A DNA stretch of 6,645 nt from Pseudomonadota bacterium (GTDB lineage: Bacteria > Pseudomonadota > Gammaproteobacteria > Burkholderiales > SG8-39). Every line of letters begins with the position of its first letter. Within the stretch, counting starts at the first letter, position 1. Below the pieces are notes generated by a model. The model worked only from the letters and a program-made list of their open reading frames with translations. It searched no databases and was not told the DNA's origin. Location of the stretch: assembly GCA_003242425.1 (NCBI GenBank), contig QGUL01000105.1:1-6645 (forward strand), written 5' to 3'. Of this stretch, positions 1-5,726 are shown one piece after another. The position numbers and the translations under genes were made by a program.

Positions 1-951
1 TCTTGCCGGGCGGGTTTTAAAAGGCCCCCCCCCCCCGCGCTGCGAGTTCGTTGACCTGCGCCGTTCGACCTTGGTTTCGACCTGCGAATCCGGGGCCCCG
101 CCGCGCTCGTACCGGTAACCCTCGTACTGGCCGGGCACCACGTCGCCCGGCTGCAGGGGCCGCGCCGCATGCAGCACCGCGGACTTGGCCGCCTGCAGGC
201 TCTGCAGCGTGTCGTCTACGGGCGGTTCCATGGCGAGGATGGCCACCACCTGCAGCAAATGGTTCTGCACCACGTCGCGCAGGGCGCCCACTTCCTCGTA
301 GAAGGCGCCGCGGCTGCCGATGCCCAGCCGTTCGGCCATGGTGATCTGGATGCTGCGCACGTAGCCGCGCCGCCACACCGGCTCGAGGAAGCTGTTGGCG
401 AAGCGGAAGTAGAGCAGGTTCTGCACCGGCTCCTTGCCGATGTAGTGGTCGATGCGGAATACCGCGTTCTCGTCGAAAACGTGTTCGAGGGTGCTGCTGA
501 GCGCCTGCGACGATTGCAGGTCGCGGCCGAAGGGTTTTTCGACGATCACCCGGGCTTCGCGCACGGGACAGCTCCCGCCCAGGCTTTCCACCACGACGCC
601 GAACATCGCTGGCGGAATGGCGAGGTAGTACAAGGGATGGCGGCAGCCTTCCAGCGCGGCGCGCAGGGTGTGATAGGTCGTCACATCGCGATAGTCGCCG
701 CCGACGTAGCGCAGTTGGGACAGCAGTTGTTCGGCGGCCGATTGGTCGAGCTCGCCGCGGGCGGCGAGCGCGCGCTGCACGTGGTCGCGGAACGCGTCCT
801 CGCTCAGTTCCTCGCGCGCCACACCGATCACCGGACACTTGAGCCTGCCGCGGCGCACGAGCGCCACCAGCGCGGGGAAGATTTTCTTCGCGGCAAGATC
901 ACCCGTCGCGCCGAACAGTACCAGGGCGTCGGAGTGATGGTTCTGAGTCAT
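1..951 (-). CDS. zwf: Glucose-6-phosphate 1-dehydrogenase, 3'-truncated by the window edge
   Basis: Oxidises glucose 6-phosphate to 6-phosphogluconolactone with NAD(P)+, the cytoplasmic entry step of the oxidative pentose phosphate and Entner-Doudoroff routes. Seen: the N-terminal dinucleotide-binding motif LFGATGDLA (residues 12-20), EKPFG (138-142), the substrate-site signature RIDHYIGKE (166-174) with H169, and QNHLLQV with H231. The 62-residue distance between these two histidines equals that between the catalytic His178 and His240 of the Leuconostoc enzyme. The ATG at 951 is preceded by GAGGAG (967-962) with a 10-nt spacer. About 317 of the usual ~490 residues are present and the frame stays open to base 1. 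Odd: the last ~24 codons are degraded. The expected DNWRWxGVPFYxRTGK segment reads as Gly-rich sequence over a 12-base C run (25-36), and one base seems missing between bases 5 and 20. The identity is secure; the distal end is not trustworthy. Confidence 0.95.
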   Translation of the reverse strand, partial: MTQNHHSDALVLFGATGDLAAKKIFPALVALVRRGRLKCPVIGVAREELSEDAFRDHVQRALAARGELDQSAAEQLLSQLRYVGGDYRDVTTYHTLRAALEGCRHPLYYLAIPPAMFGVVVESLGGSCPVREARVIVEKPFGRDLQSSQALSSTLEHVFDENAVFRIDHYIGKEPVQNLLYFRFANSFLEPVWRRGYVRSIQITMAERLGIGSRGAFYEEVGALRDVVQNHLLQVVAILAMEPPVDDTLQSLQAAKSAVLHAARPLQPGDVVPGQYEGYRYERGGAPDSQVETKVERRRSTNSQRGGGGPFKTRPAR

Positions 952-961
952 GCGCTGAAAG

Positions 962-967
962 CTCCTC
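962..967 (-). promoter_or_regulatory. Ribosome binding site of zwf
   Basis: GAGGAG on the minus strand lies 10 nt before the ATG at 951. It supports that start, from which the protein runs directly into the nucleotide-binding fold at residue 10. Confidence 0.6.
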
Positions 968-1050
968 GAAATCTGATGAAGGGCGGCGACGGCGGGGCAT
1001 GAAAGGGATACAACCCTCATGCCGGCCGGTGCGCCGTCCTAGGCAACGGT

Positions 1051-1119
1051 TTAGACCTTTCCGTCCAGATCGATCAGCAAAAGTTCCACCTCCAGTGCCG
1101 GATACGACTCGTCGGACAC
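1051..1119 (-). pseudogene. 5' stub of a HAD-family phosphatase gene (phosphoglycolate phosphatase-like)
   Basis: A GTG at 1119 preceded by GAAGGA (1131-1126, 6-nt spacer) opens a 22-codon frame ending in TAA at 1053-1051. Residues 11-20 read VELLLIDLDG. This is the hydrophobic first strand and motif I (DxDGT) that begins HAD phosphatases such as phosphoglycolate phosphatase (Gph), where it would continue as DGTLVDS. Here it reads DGKV and stops. A full gene would need about 220 codons, but only ~100 nt remain before zwf and none of their three frames looks like the rest of the protein. The start lies 43 nt after the methyltransferase stop, so the intact gene would have been the next cistron. 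It could be a deletion remnant, an assembly misjoin, or a chance short ORF. The good ribosome site plus the exact motif make chance unlikely, but the assignment rests on about ten residues. Confidence 0.5.
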
Positions 1120-1162
1120 TGCTCGTCCTTCATCGGAACCTTTTCGCGGATGCTTCTCCGGG

Positions 1163-1627
1163 TCAAAGGTATCTGCGTACCCTCGCGCGGTAAGCCTCGT
1201 AGGCCTCGCCGAAACGCGCGGCGAGATAGCGTTCCTCGCGCAGGATGACGCCGTAGTGCATGACCAGCGCCAGCGGCACGAAGACCACCAGCCCCCATAG
1301 CGTGTTCAAGGCGCAGGCCAGGCCGAGGAACACGAGGTGCAATCCGACGTAGAGCGGATTTGGCGTTGAGCGGAAAGGGCCCTCGCTTACCAGCGCCGTG
1401 GGGGGGGGGTGGGGGGGATTGTTGGGGCCGGGGGGGGGGCGGGGCCAACTGCCCCGGCCCAGGAGGGTTGCCCCCGCCGCGATCGACGCCACGCCCAGCC
1501 AGAGGAGCGCGGGATGTGCGCCAAGCGGCCATGGTCGCAGCCACTGCAACAGCAGGGAGAGCAGGAAAGCCCCAAGGTACAGCAAGGGCGGCAGTGCGAC
1601 GACGTCGGGAGTGTCCGTGCGCTTCAT
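1163..1627 (-). CDS. Isoprenylcysteine carboxyl methyltransferase / PEMT-like membrane protein
   Basis: A 154-residue integral membrane protein. Seen: hydrophobic segments at about 12-30, 40-57 and a long one at about 92-125. Then comes GPFRSTPNPLYVG (83-95), which resembles the GPFRxTRNPLY signature of this family, and a C-terminal REERYLxxxFGEAYEAYRxRVRRYL, the E-E-x-x-L-x-x-x-F-G-x-x-Y-x-x-Y pattern that carries cofactor contacts in ICMT/PEMT methyltransferases. Known of the family: SAM-dependent methylation at the membrane; the substrate of bacterial members is usually unknown and I do not assign one. The ATG at 1627 overlaps the rssA stop as ATGA, so translation is probably coupled and no separate ribosome site is seen. 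Odd: residues 61-76, normally like WALRRAGTNxNPxxPTTA, are almost all Pro/Gly because of G runs on the plus strand (1400-1445). Frame and spacing are intact, so base miscalls are likelier than real change. Confidence 0.85.
   Translation of the reverse strand: MKRTDTPDVVALPPLLYLGAFLLSLLLQWLRPWPLGAHPALLWLGVASIAAGATLLGRGSWPRPPPGPNNPPHPPPTALVSEGPFRSTPNPLYVGLHLVFLGLACALNTLWGLVVFVPLALVMHYGVILREERYLAARFGEAYEAYRARVRRYL
1400..1445. other. G-rich low-complexity tract, probable base-calling artefact
   Basis: Runs of 9, 7, 4, 10 and 4 plus-strand Gs lie inside the methyltransferase gene. On the minus strand they replace codons of a conserved motif with CCC/CCN. Each expected-to-observed change (Thr ACC to CCC, Arg CGC to CCC, Ala GCC to CCC, Tyr TAC to CAC) is a substitution towards G on the plus strand, without net insertion or deletion. 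This resembles no-signal-read-as-G errors of two-colour sequencing. Bases about 1355-1375 also seem altered (STP where FTR is usual). Confidence 0.65.
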
Positions 1628-2547
1628 CCGTTCGGTAAGCCGAGCAGATCGAGGCTGTGGAGGCTGACGCTCACCGCGCGGCGGCCTTCTTCGATGGCCT
1701 CCTCGGCGCGATGGAAATCGAGCAGACCCAGGTGGCCCAGCCGCGGCGCGATGATCAGTTCCGGCGGTTCGCCCGCCATGCGGCTGCGCGTGATGCGTAC
1801 CTGCATGATGTTGATGCTCGCCGTCACGACGTCGAGCAGCGAGGGCAGCACCGGTTCGTTGACGGCCGGCGTCTCCGGTTCCGCAGGGGCGAAGCGCTCC
1901 TGCAGTTTGCGCAGCCATTCGCCCACCAGGCTGGAAGGCTCGGCCTCGGGTTCCGGTTCGGGCGTCTCGTTGCGTACCCGGTGGGAAAGCAGGTCCGAAC
2001 TGAGGTCCACGGCGATGACGATCTCGGCGCCCATCGCCCGCGCAAGCGATACCGGCACCGGATTCACCAGGCCGCCGTCGACCAGGATCAGGCCGTCGTG
2101 GCGGACCGGACTGAACAGGCCGGGCAGGGCGATGGAGGCGCGCACCGCTTCGATCACGGAACCGCTGCGCAGCCACACTTCCATGCCCGTTTGCAGCGCG
2201 GTTGCGACCGCGCCGTAGGGCACGGCGAGCTCTTCGATCCGGCGGCCGATGAAGTGCTCGCGGAAATAGGCCATCAGGCGCTCGCCCTTGAGCATGCCGC
2301 CGTTCAGGCCCAGATCCATGAAGGACACGACGTCGCGGAAGCGCAGCCTGCGTACCCACGCCTCGAAGCGTTCCAGTTCCCCGGCGGCGTAGACCGCGCC
2401 GACCAGGGCACCGATCGAAGTGCCGCAGACGATGTCCGGACGCACGCCGGCTTCGAGCAGCGCCTGGATGACGCCGATGTGCGACCAGCCGCGCGCGGCA
2501 CCGCCGCCGAGCGCGAGGCCGATGCGGGGTTTGCGTCGCGCGTTCAC
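1624..2547 (-). CDS. rssA: Patatin-like phospholipase, RssA / NTE family
   Basis: A 307-residue serine hydrolase expected to act on lipid acyl esters at the cytoplasmic face of the membrane; the natural substrate of RssA-type proteins is not firmly known. Seen: the oxyanion-hole motif GGGAARG (14-20), the nucleophile elbow GTSIG with Ser44, and the dyad aspartate in VDGGLVNP (Asp157). The order, spacing and phrases such as GWSHIGVIQAL, AIRAS/AVRAS-IALPGL and SRMAGEPPELII match E. coli RssA (301 aa) closely. Odd: an acidic, Pro/Glu-rich linker (about 189-221) separates the catalytic core from the C-terminal helix pair. Start: GTG at 2547, chosen because homology begins at residue 8 and GGGGGA lies 5 nt upstream. 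The frame stays open back to 3138, but that part overlaps the glycosylase gene and is unlike any patatin. The stop overlaps the next gene's start (ATGA), and the start overlaps a leader ORF (GTGA). Confidence 0.93.
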   Translation of the reverse strand: MNARRKPRIGLALGGGAARGWSHIGVIQALLEAGVRPDIVCGTSIGALVGAVYAAGELERFEAWVRRLRFRDVVSFMDLGLNGGMLKGERLMAYFREHFIGRRIEELAVPYGAVATALQTGMEVWLRSGSVIEAVRASIALPGLFSPVRHDGLILVDGGLVNPVPVSLARAMGAEIVIAVDLSSDLLSHRVRNETPEPEPEAEPSSLVGEWLRKLQERFAPAEPETPAVNEPVLPSLLDVVTASINIMQVRITRSRMAGEPPELIIAPRLGHLGLLDFHRAEEAIEEGRRAVSVSLHSLDLLGLPNG

Positions 2548-2570
2548 GGCCGTCCCCCGAAGCGAATCAT
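2544..2570 (-). CDS. Possible 8-codon leader ORF overlapping the rssA start
   Basis: ATG at 2570, preceded by AAGGAG (2586-2581) with a 10-nt spacer, encodes MIRFGGRP and stops at a TGA that shares bases with the rssA GTG (GTGA, 2547-2544). This geometry allows terminating ribosomes to restart on rssA. Its ribosome site is as good as or better than the one for rssA itself. The peptide resembles nothing I know, so any role would lie in translational coupling. Chance is possible for so short a frame. Confidence 0.35.
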   Translation of the reverse strand: MIRFGGRP

Positions 2571-2633
2571 TGTTGTTGCTCTCCTTCGTTGCCAGGGAGC
2601 ATAAGCGCTTGCACGGGTGGCGAGCAAGGAAGC

Positions 2634-3074
2634 TCAGCGCCGGTGCGCGGCAACCTCCCATTCGGCGACGTCGCCGGGCACCACGCGGAACAGCGGATGC
2701 GGTGCGGGCAAGGAAACGCGCGGCAATTGGCGCAGCCAATGGGGCGAGCGCAGGGCGAGGCGTTCGCGCAATCGCATCCATTCCCATTCGAGCTGTCCGG
2801 CGCTGACCGGGAGCGGCGGGCAGGTTTCGCATTCGCCGATCTTCGACGCGTCGAAGCCATAGCCCCGCGCCGAGGCTTCGGCGTGTACGGCAACGAGATA
2901 CGCGGCGATGTATCGTCCGGGCGACGGGCTCGACCGGAAACGCAGCAGTTGCGGATGACGGGTGTAGCCGCGCGTGCGGCCGCCGAGCACCGCCTGCGCC
3001 AGCAGGGCTTCGCGCCACAGCGCGACGAGTCCCCGGGCGTCCAGATACCTGGGATGCAGCGACCAGAGCCGCAC
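2634..3074 (-). CDS. Probable pyrimidine-dimer DNA glycosylase (endonuclease V-like family)
   Basis: A 146-residue protein matching, from memory, the bacterial family annotated as pyrimidine dimer DNA glycosylase, which excises UV photoproducts in base excision repair. Seen: the N-terminal RLWSLHPRYLDARGLVALWR, then EALLAQAVL, GYTRHPQLLRFR (36-47), a YLVAVHAEASARGYGFDASKI helix, a small Cys-x-x-Cys-like patch (ECETCPP), and an aromatic tail with PHPLFRVVPGDVAEWE. Glu22 sits about where T4 endonuclease V has its catalytic Glu23, but I could not align the folds. Start: GTG at 3074, because family members begin with MRLWSLHP. Its ribosome site is weak (GGCGGA, 4 nt away), and an in-frame TTG at 3110 would add 12 residues. 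The stop is 63 nt before the rssA leader ORF. The family name is likely, the biochemical activity inferred. Confidence 0.72.
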   Translation of the reverse strand: MRLWSLHPRYLDARGLVALWREALLAQAVLGGRTRGYTRHPQLLRFRSSPSPGRYIAAYLVAVHAEASARGYGFDASKIGECETCPPLPVSAGQLEWEWMRLRERLALRSPHWLRQLPRVSLPAPHPLFRVVPGDVAEWEVAAHRR

Positions 3075-3174
3075 GACTTCCGCCGGTCGGACGAAGACGC
3101 GAGAGAGCAAGCACGTTGTGCGCCGGTTCGGCGCTCATTCCGCCGGCCGCGCCGTACGGCAGGATCGTCAGCGC

Positions 3175-3446
3175 TCAGATGTAATGGACGCTGCACGTGG
3201 CCTTGAAGCGTTGATAGCACTCGTGGCAGACCAGCTTGACGTTCAGATGCGCCTCGTTGGCTTCGTTCCATTCGCCCTCGCGCAGGTAATGCGCATGGCA
3301 TTCGCCGCACCGGGCGTCCGGCCAGGGATTGTCCGGGTCGGGTTCGGCGGAACCCAGTCGACGCCCGACGCGCCGGTCAGATGCTCGCAGACGAAGGCTG
3401 CGCAGGCTTCGCCGTGGGTATGACAATGGACGGGTGCCCGATTCAT
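3175..3446 (-). CDS. Small Cys/His-rich protein of unknown function, interrupted by a one-base frameshift
   Basis: Two minus-strand frames join into one ~90-residue protein if a single base is restored near 3341-3356. The first half (ATG 3446) gives MNRAPVHCHTHGE, then CAAFVCEHLTGASGVDWV; the second gives EPDPDNPWPDARCGECHAHY, then LREGEWNEANEAH, LVCHECYQRF, ending SVHYI with TGA at 3175. The pattern CxxHG...FVCxHL...DPxNPxPDAxC...GEW...LxCxxCY recalls a widespread family of small uncharacterised proteins. Its paired Cys/His positions suggest zinc binding (inference). There is no signal peptide or membrane segment, so the CGECH match to a c-type haem site is probably coincidental. The total span of 272 nt is one short of 91 codons, as expected for one deleted base. 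It may be a sequencing error or a real lesion. It lies 100 nt upstream of the glycosylase gene in the same direction. Confidence 0.7.
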
Positions 3447-3462
3447 CGGATTCCGAGGCTCG

Positions 3463-3491
3463 TTGAACCGGGCCGGATGGTAGAGTCTTAT
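3463..3491 (+). promoter_or_regulatory. Possible promoter of the histidine kinase gene
   Basis: TTGAAC (3463-3468), a 17-nt spacer and TCTTAT (3486-3491) give 4 of 6 matches in each sigma70 hexamer, in the short gap between the divergent Cys-rich gene and the kinase. Transcription would begin near 3498. If so, the GTG at 3503 would be almost leaderless, favouring the ATG at 3539 or the GTG at 3584 as the kinase start. Confidence 0.3.
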
Positions 3492-3538
3492 GCGGGAGTC
3501 CCGTGCGGCAAAGTACGCCGCGGCGGCCCATTCCTTGC

Positions 3539-5305
3539 ATGGCAGCCGGCTCCGGATCCCATCGATTCCCCTTCAAGGCGCAGGTGTCCCAGGGCGATCT
3601 CTACGCGGCGGCGTTGGCCTGTCTCGCGCTCGGCGCGGCCGGCGGTTACTGGTTCGCGGCGCGGCGCGCTGGCACGCGGGCGGCGGACGAACGGCGCATG
3701 CGGGATATCGAGCTCGAACGCTTCGCGGAGCAGCTTGCCGCGGCCTATGCGGCCTCGCCGGTGGCCATCTTCCTGACCGCGGAAGACGGACGCATCACGG
3801 AGGCGAACGACACCGCCGTGGCGATGACCGGCTATTCCCGCGCCGAGCTGCTCGCCCGGTCGATCCAGCAGCTCGGCTTCTGGCGGGGACAGCCGGAAAG
3901 CTACGAGCAACTGGTCGTGCGCCTGCTCAAAGGGCGCGTCCTGCATCGCTTGGCCGCTTTCGAACGCCGGGACGGCGCGCGGCGCGATGCCGAGCTCTCC
4001 ATCACCCTGATCAACCGCGACGACGGCCGCTACCTGTTGTACATGGTGGAGGATGTGACCGAGCAGCGGCGCCAGTCCGCCGCGTTGCGCGAGAGCGAAG
4101 AGCGCTTCGCGAAGATGTTCGAAATCTCGCCCAATCCCATCGCGCTCATCGCCGAGGACGGACGCATCGTCGAAGCGAATCCCGCGTTCCTGGAGGCCTC
4201 GCAATACGGCATGGAGGAATTGCGCGGACGCACCACCGAAGAGATCTCGATGTGGGCCGACACCGGCAGCGCCGAGCGCTTCAGGCGCGACGTCGCGCAG
4301 CAACGCGATGCGCAGAACGTCGAGACGGTCCTGCGCCGCAAGAACGGCGAACTCGCGCATTGTCAGATCTCGTGGTCCGGTTTCGAGTCCTCCGGCAGAC
4401 GCTACACGCTGTTGATCGTCACCGACATCACCGAGCTCAAGCGGCGCTCGGCGGAAGTCGACCGGCTCAACGCATCGCTCGAAAAAATGGTGCAGGCGCG
4501 TACCGCGCAACTACAAATGGCCAACCGCGAGCTCGAAGCGTTCAGCTATTCGGTGTCGCACGATCTGCGCGCGCCCCTGCGTCACATCTCGGGCTTCGCC
4601 TCGCTGCTCGGCGAACGGCCTTCGGTGCAGGAGGACGCCGAGGCGCAGCGTCTCATCGGCGTGGTCACCCGGGCTGCGGGACGGATGGCCGCATTGATCG
4701 ACGACCTGCTCGCGTTCTCCCGGGTCTCGCGGCTGCAGATGGAAACGCAGGACGTGCCGCTCGGCGAACTGGTGCGGGACATCGTGCAGGAGTTCAATCT
4801 GGCGTCGCCCGACCGCCAGGTACGCTGGATCGTGCACGAGCTGCCTGTCGTGCACGGCGACCGTCAGTTGCTGCGCGCCGTGCTGGTCAATCTGCTCGAC
4901 AACGCGCTCAAGTACACGCGGCCGCGCGCCACGGCGGTGATCGAAGTCGGCAGCGGCGAAGCGGGCGACATGGTGGCCGTCTACGTTCGCGACAACGGCG
5001 TCGGTTTCGACATGCAGTACGCCGAGAAGCTGTTCGGCGTGTTCCAGCGCCTGCACAGCCAGGAGGAATTCGAAGGCACCGGCGTCGGGCTGGCCAACGT
5101 GCAGCGCATCGTGGAACGTCACGGCGGCCGCGTCTGGGCGCAAGGCGAACCGGGAAAGGGCGCGACGTTCTGGTTCACGTTGCCGCGTGCGCAAGCCGCG
5201 CAGTCCCGCGTCTCCGCGGCCGCGCGCAACGTGCCGGAAAAGCCGGTGTTGCAAATGCAGGAATCGATGGCACCCTCCGATCCGGAGGGGCGTTACAAAT
5301 TGTGA
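3539..5305 (+). CDS. Membrane-anchored PAS-PAS sensor histidine kinase
   Basis: A 588-residue kinase that would autophosphorylate on His and pass the phosphate to an unidentified response regulator. Seen, numbered from ATG 3539: one membrane helix (21-41) followed by ARRAGTR; PAS 1 (about 62-172, ending MVEDVTEQRR); PAS 2 (186-297, ending VTDITELKRR); a coiled stretch (304-335); the HisKA box SVSHDLRAPLRHISGF with phospho-acceptor His341; then the ATPase with N box NLLDNALKY (Asn455), G1 DNGVGF (485-490), LFGVFQRLH and G2 GTGVGL (513-518). A ~40-residue tail lacks any domain. There is no periplasmic loop, so sensing should be cytoplasmic through the PAS domains. Neither PAS shows a Cys flavin site or other ligand residue I can name. 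The start is uncertain: GTG 3503 (GGGAG 4 nt before it) or GTG 3584 (just before the membrane helix) are alternatives. No receiver domain or regulator gene is adjacent. Confidence 0.9.
   Translation: MAAGSGSHRFPFKAQVSQGDLYAAALACLALGAAGGYWFAARRAGTRAADERRMRDIELERFAEQLAAAYAASPVAIFLTAEDGRITEANDTAVAMTGYSRAELLARSIQQLGFWRGQPESYEQLVVRLLKGRVLHRLAAFERRDGARRDAELSITLINRDDGRYLLYMVEDVTEQRRQSAALRESEERFAKMFEISPNPIALIAEDGRIVEANPAFLEASQYGMEELRGRTTEEISMWADTGSAERFRRDVAQQRDAQNVETVLRRKNGELAHCQISWSGFESSGRRYTLLIVTDITELKRRSAEVDRLNASLEKMVQARTAQLQMANRELEAFSYSVSHDLRAPLRHISGFASLLGERPSVQEDAEAQRLIGVVTRAAGRMAALIDDLLAFSRVSRLQMETQDVPLGELVRDIVQEFNLASPDRQVRWIVHELPVVHGDRQLLRAVLVNLLDNALKYTRPRATAVIEVGSGEAGDMVAVYVRDNGVGFDMQYAEKLFGVFQRLHSQEEFEGTGVGLANVQRIVERHGGRVWAQGEPGKGATFWFTLPRAQAAQSRVSAAARNVPEKPVLQMQESMAPSDPEGRYKL
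5273..5289 (+). repeat. Perfect inverted repeat at the 3' end of the kinase gene
   Basis: CCCTCCG-ATC-CGGAGGG forms a 7-bp GC-rich stem with a 3-nt loop, ending 16 nt before the kinase stop. No T run follows, so it is not a standard intrinsic terminator. It might slow transcription or protect the mRNA end just upstream of the csp promoter. Confidence 0.4.
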
Positions 5306-5311
5306 AACGCG

Positions 5312-5341
5312 TTGACGCTTTTCAAAGCCGGGCAGTATAAG
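5312..5341 (+). promoter_or_regulatory. Sigma70-type promoter of the cold-shock gene
   Basis: TTGACG (5312-5317), an 18-nt spacer and TATAAG (5336-5341) lie 6 nt after the kinase stop. The hexamers match consensus at 5 of 6 each. The start of transcription would be near 5348, leaving a leader of about 150 nt, so the csp gene can be expressed independently of the kinase. Confidence 0.65.
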
Positions 5342-5347
5342 GGCCGC

Positions 5348-5501
5348 GTGCAAACTCAAGCGGCGCATCGCCGGTCCGTAGACGCCGCGTACTGCGGCAC
5401 CGATGGTCGTGGTGTGGGACGCGTTGTAGTTCGCGCAGGCAGGGCGGCAGCCCATTAGGTAAATCAGTACGGCAGTCCATCAGTTCACAGGAGCGGTAAG
5501 C
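5348..5501 (+). promoter_or_regulatory. Long 5' leader of the cold-shock gene
   Basis: About 154 nt without a coding frame of note separate the promoter from the csp ATG. This is similar to the roughly 160-nt leader of E. coli cspA, which folds differently at low temperature. Short hairpins are visible: GCCGC-GTACT-GCGGC (5384-5398) and GGGC-GGCA-GCCC (5442-5453). I do not see the E. coli cold-box sequence near the start. AGGAG (5489-5493) with an 8-nt spacer is the ribosome site. A thermosensing role is inferred from length and position only. Confidence 0.4.
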
Positions 5502-5708
5502 ATGGCATCCGGTACCGTCAAGTGGTTCAACGACCAGAAGGGCTACGGATTCATTACGCCGGACGGCGGCGGCGAAGATCTTTTTGCCCACTTTTCCGCA
5601 ATCGTGGGGAAGGGGTTCAAAAGCCTGAAGGAAAACCAGCGCGTCGACTTCGACGTGACCGTCGGGCCGAAAGGCAAGCAGGCATCCAACATCCGCCCGG
5701 TCGAGTAA
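5502..5708 (+). CDS. Cold-shock domain protein, CspA family
   Basis: A 68-residue single cold-shock domain, the usual family size, binding single-stranded RNA and DNA and acting as an RNA chaperone in the cytoplasm. Seen: the opening GTVKWFN (4-10), RNP1 KGYGFI (13-18), RNP2 as LFAHF (27-31), then [14 protein letters not shown] and a short tail. The nucleic-acid-facing aromatics Trp8, Phe9, Tyr15, Phe17, Phe28, His30 and Phe31 are present. The [13 protein letters not shown] wording is typical of betaproteobacterial paralogues. The gene has its own promoter, a long leader, a strong AGGAG site and a terminator 18 nt after the stop, so it is monocistronic. Whether it is cold-induced or constitutive cannot be told from the protein, and paralogues are common, so I give no letter. 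Confidence 0.97.
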   Translation: MASGTVKWFNDQKGYGFITPDGGGEDLFAHFSAIVGKGFKSLKENQRVDFDVTVGPKGKQASNIRPVE

Positions 5709-5726
5709 ACGGCAAGCGTCCGATCG

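Noticed and set aside
17..838. A minus-strand open frame of 273 codons across zwf
   Set aside because: It is out of frame with the G6PD motifs; the true frame runs from 951 and stays open to the window edge.
1400..1445. G runs read as a G-quadruplex or phase-variable tract
   Set aside because: They replace a conserved protein motif by substitutions only, without length change, which fits miscalled bases better than a functional repeat.
1657..2604. A 315-codon plus-strand frame opposite rssA
   Set aside because: Composition typical of an antisense shadow; the opposite strand encodes a complete patatin with catalytic residues.
2548..3138. N-terminal extension of the rssA frame back to an ATG at 3138
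   Set aside because: It would overlap the glycosylase gene on the same strand and shows only Arg/Pro/Ala-rich sequence; patatin homology starts just after the GTG at 2547.
3290..3310. CGECH in the Cys-rich protein as a c-type haem site
   Set aside because: There is no signal peptide or export feature, and the other Cys pairs suggest a metal-binding small cytoplasmic protein.
3490..5340. A 616-codon open frame overlapping the histidine kinase gene in another plus-strand frame
   Set aside because: It is rich in Arg, Ala and Gly with no recognisable motif, as expected of a GC-rich shadow frame. The kinase frame carries all the conserved boxes.
3488..5455. Long minus-strand open frames opposite the kinase gene (3488-4510 and 4511-5455)
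   Set aside because: They are His/Arg/Glu-rich antisense shadows caused by codon bias, with no start signals or family resemblance.
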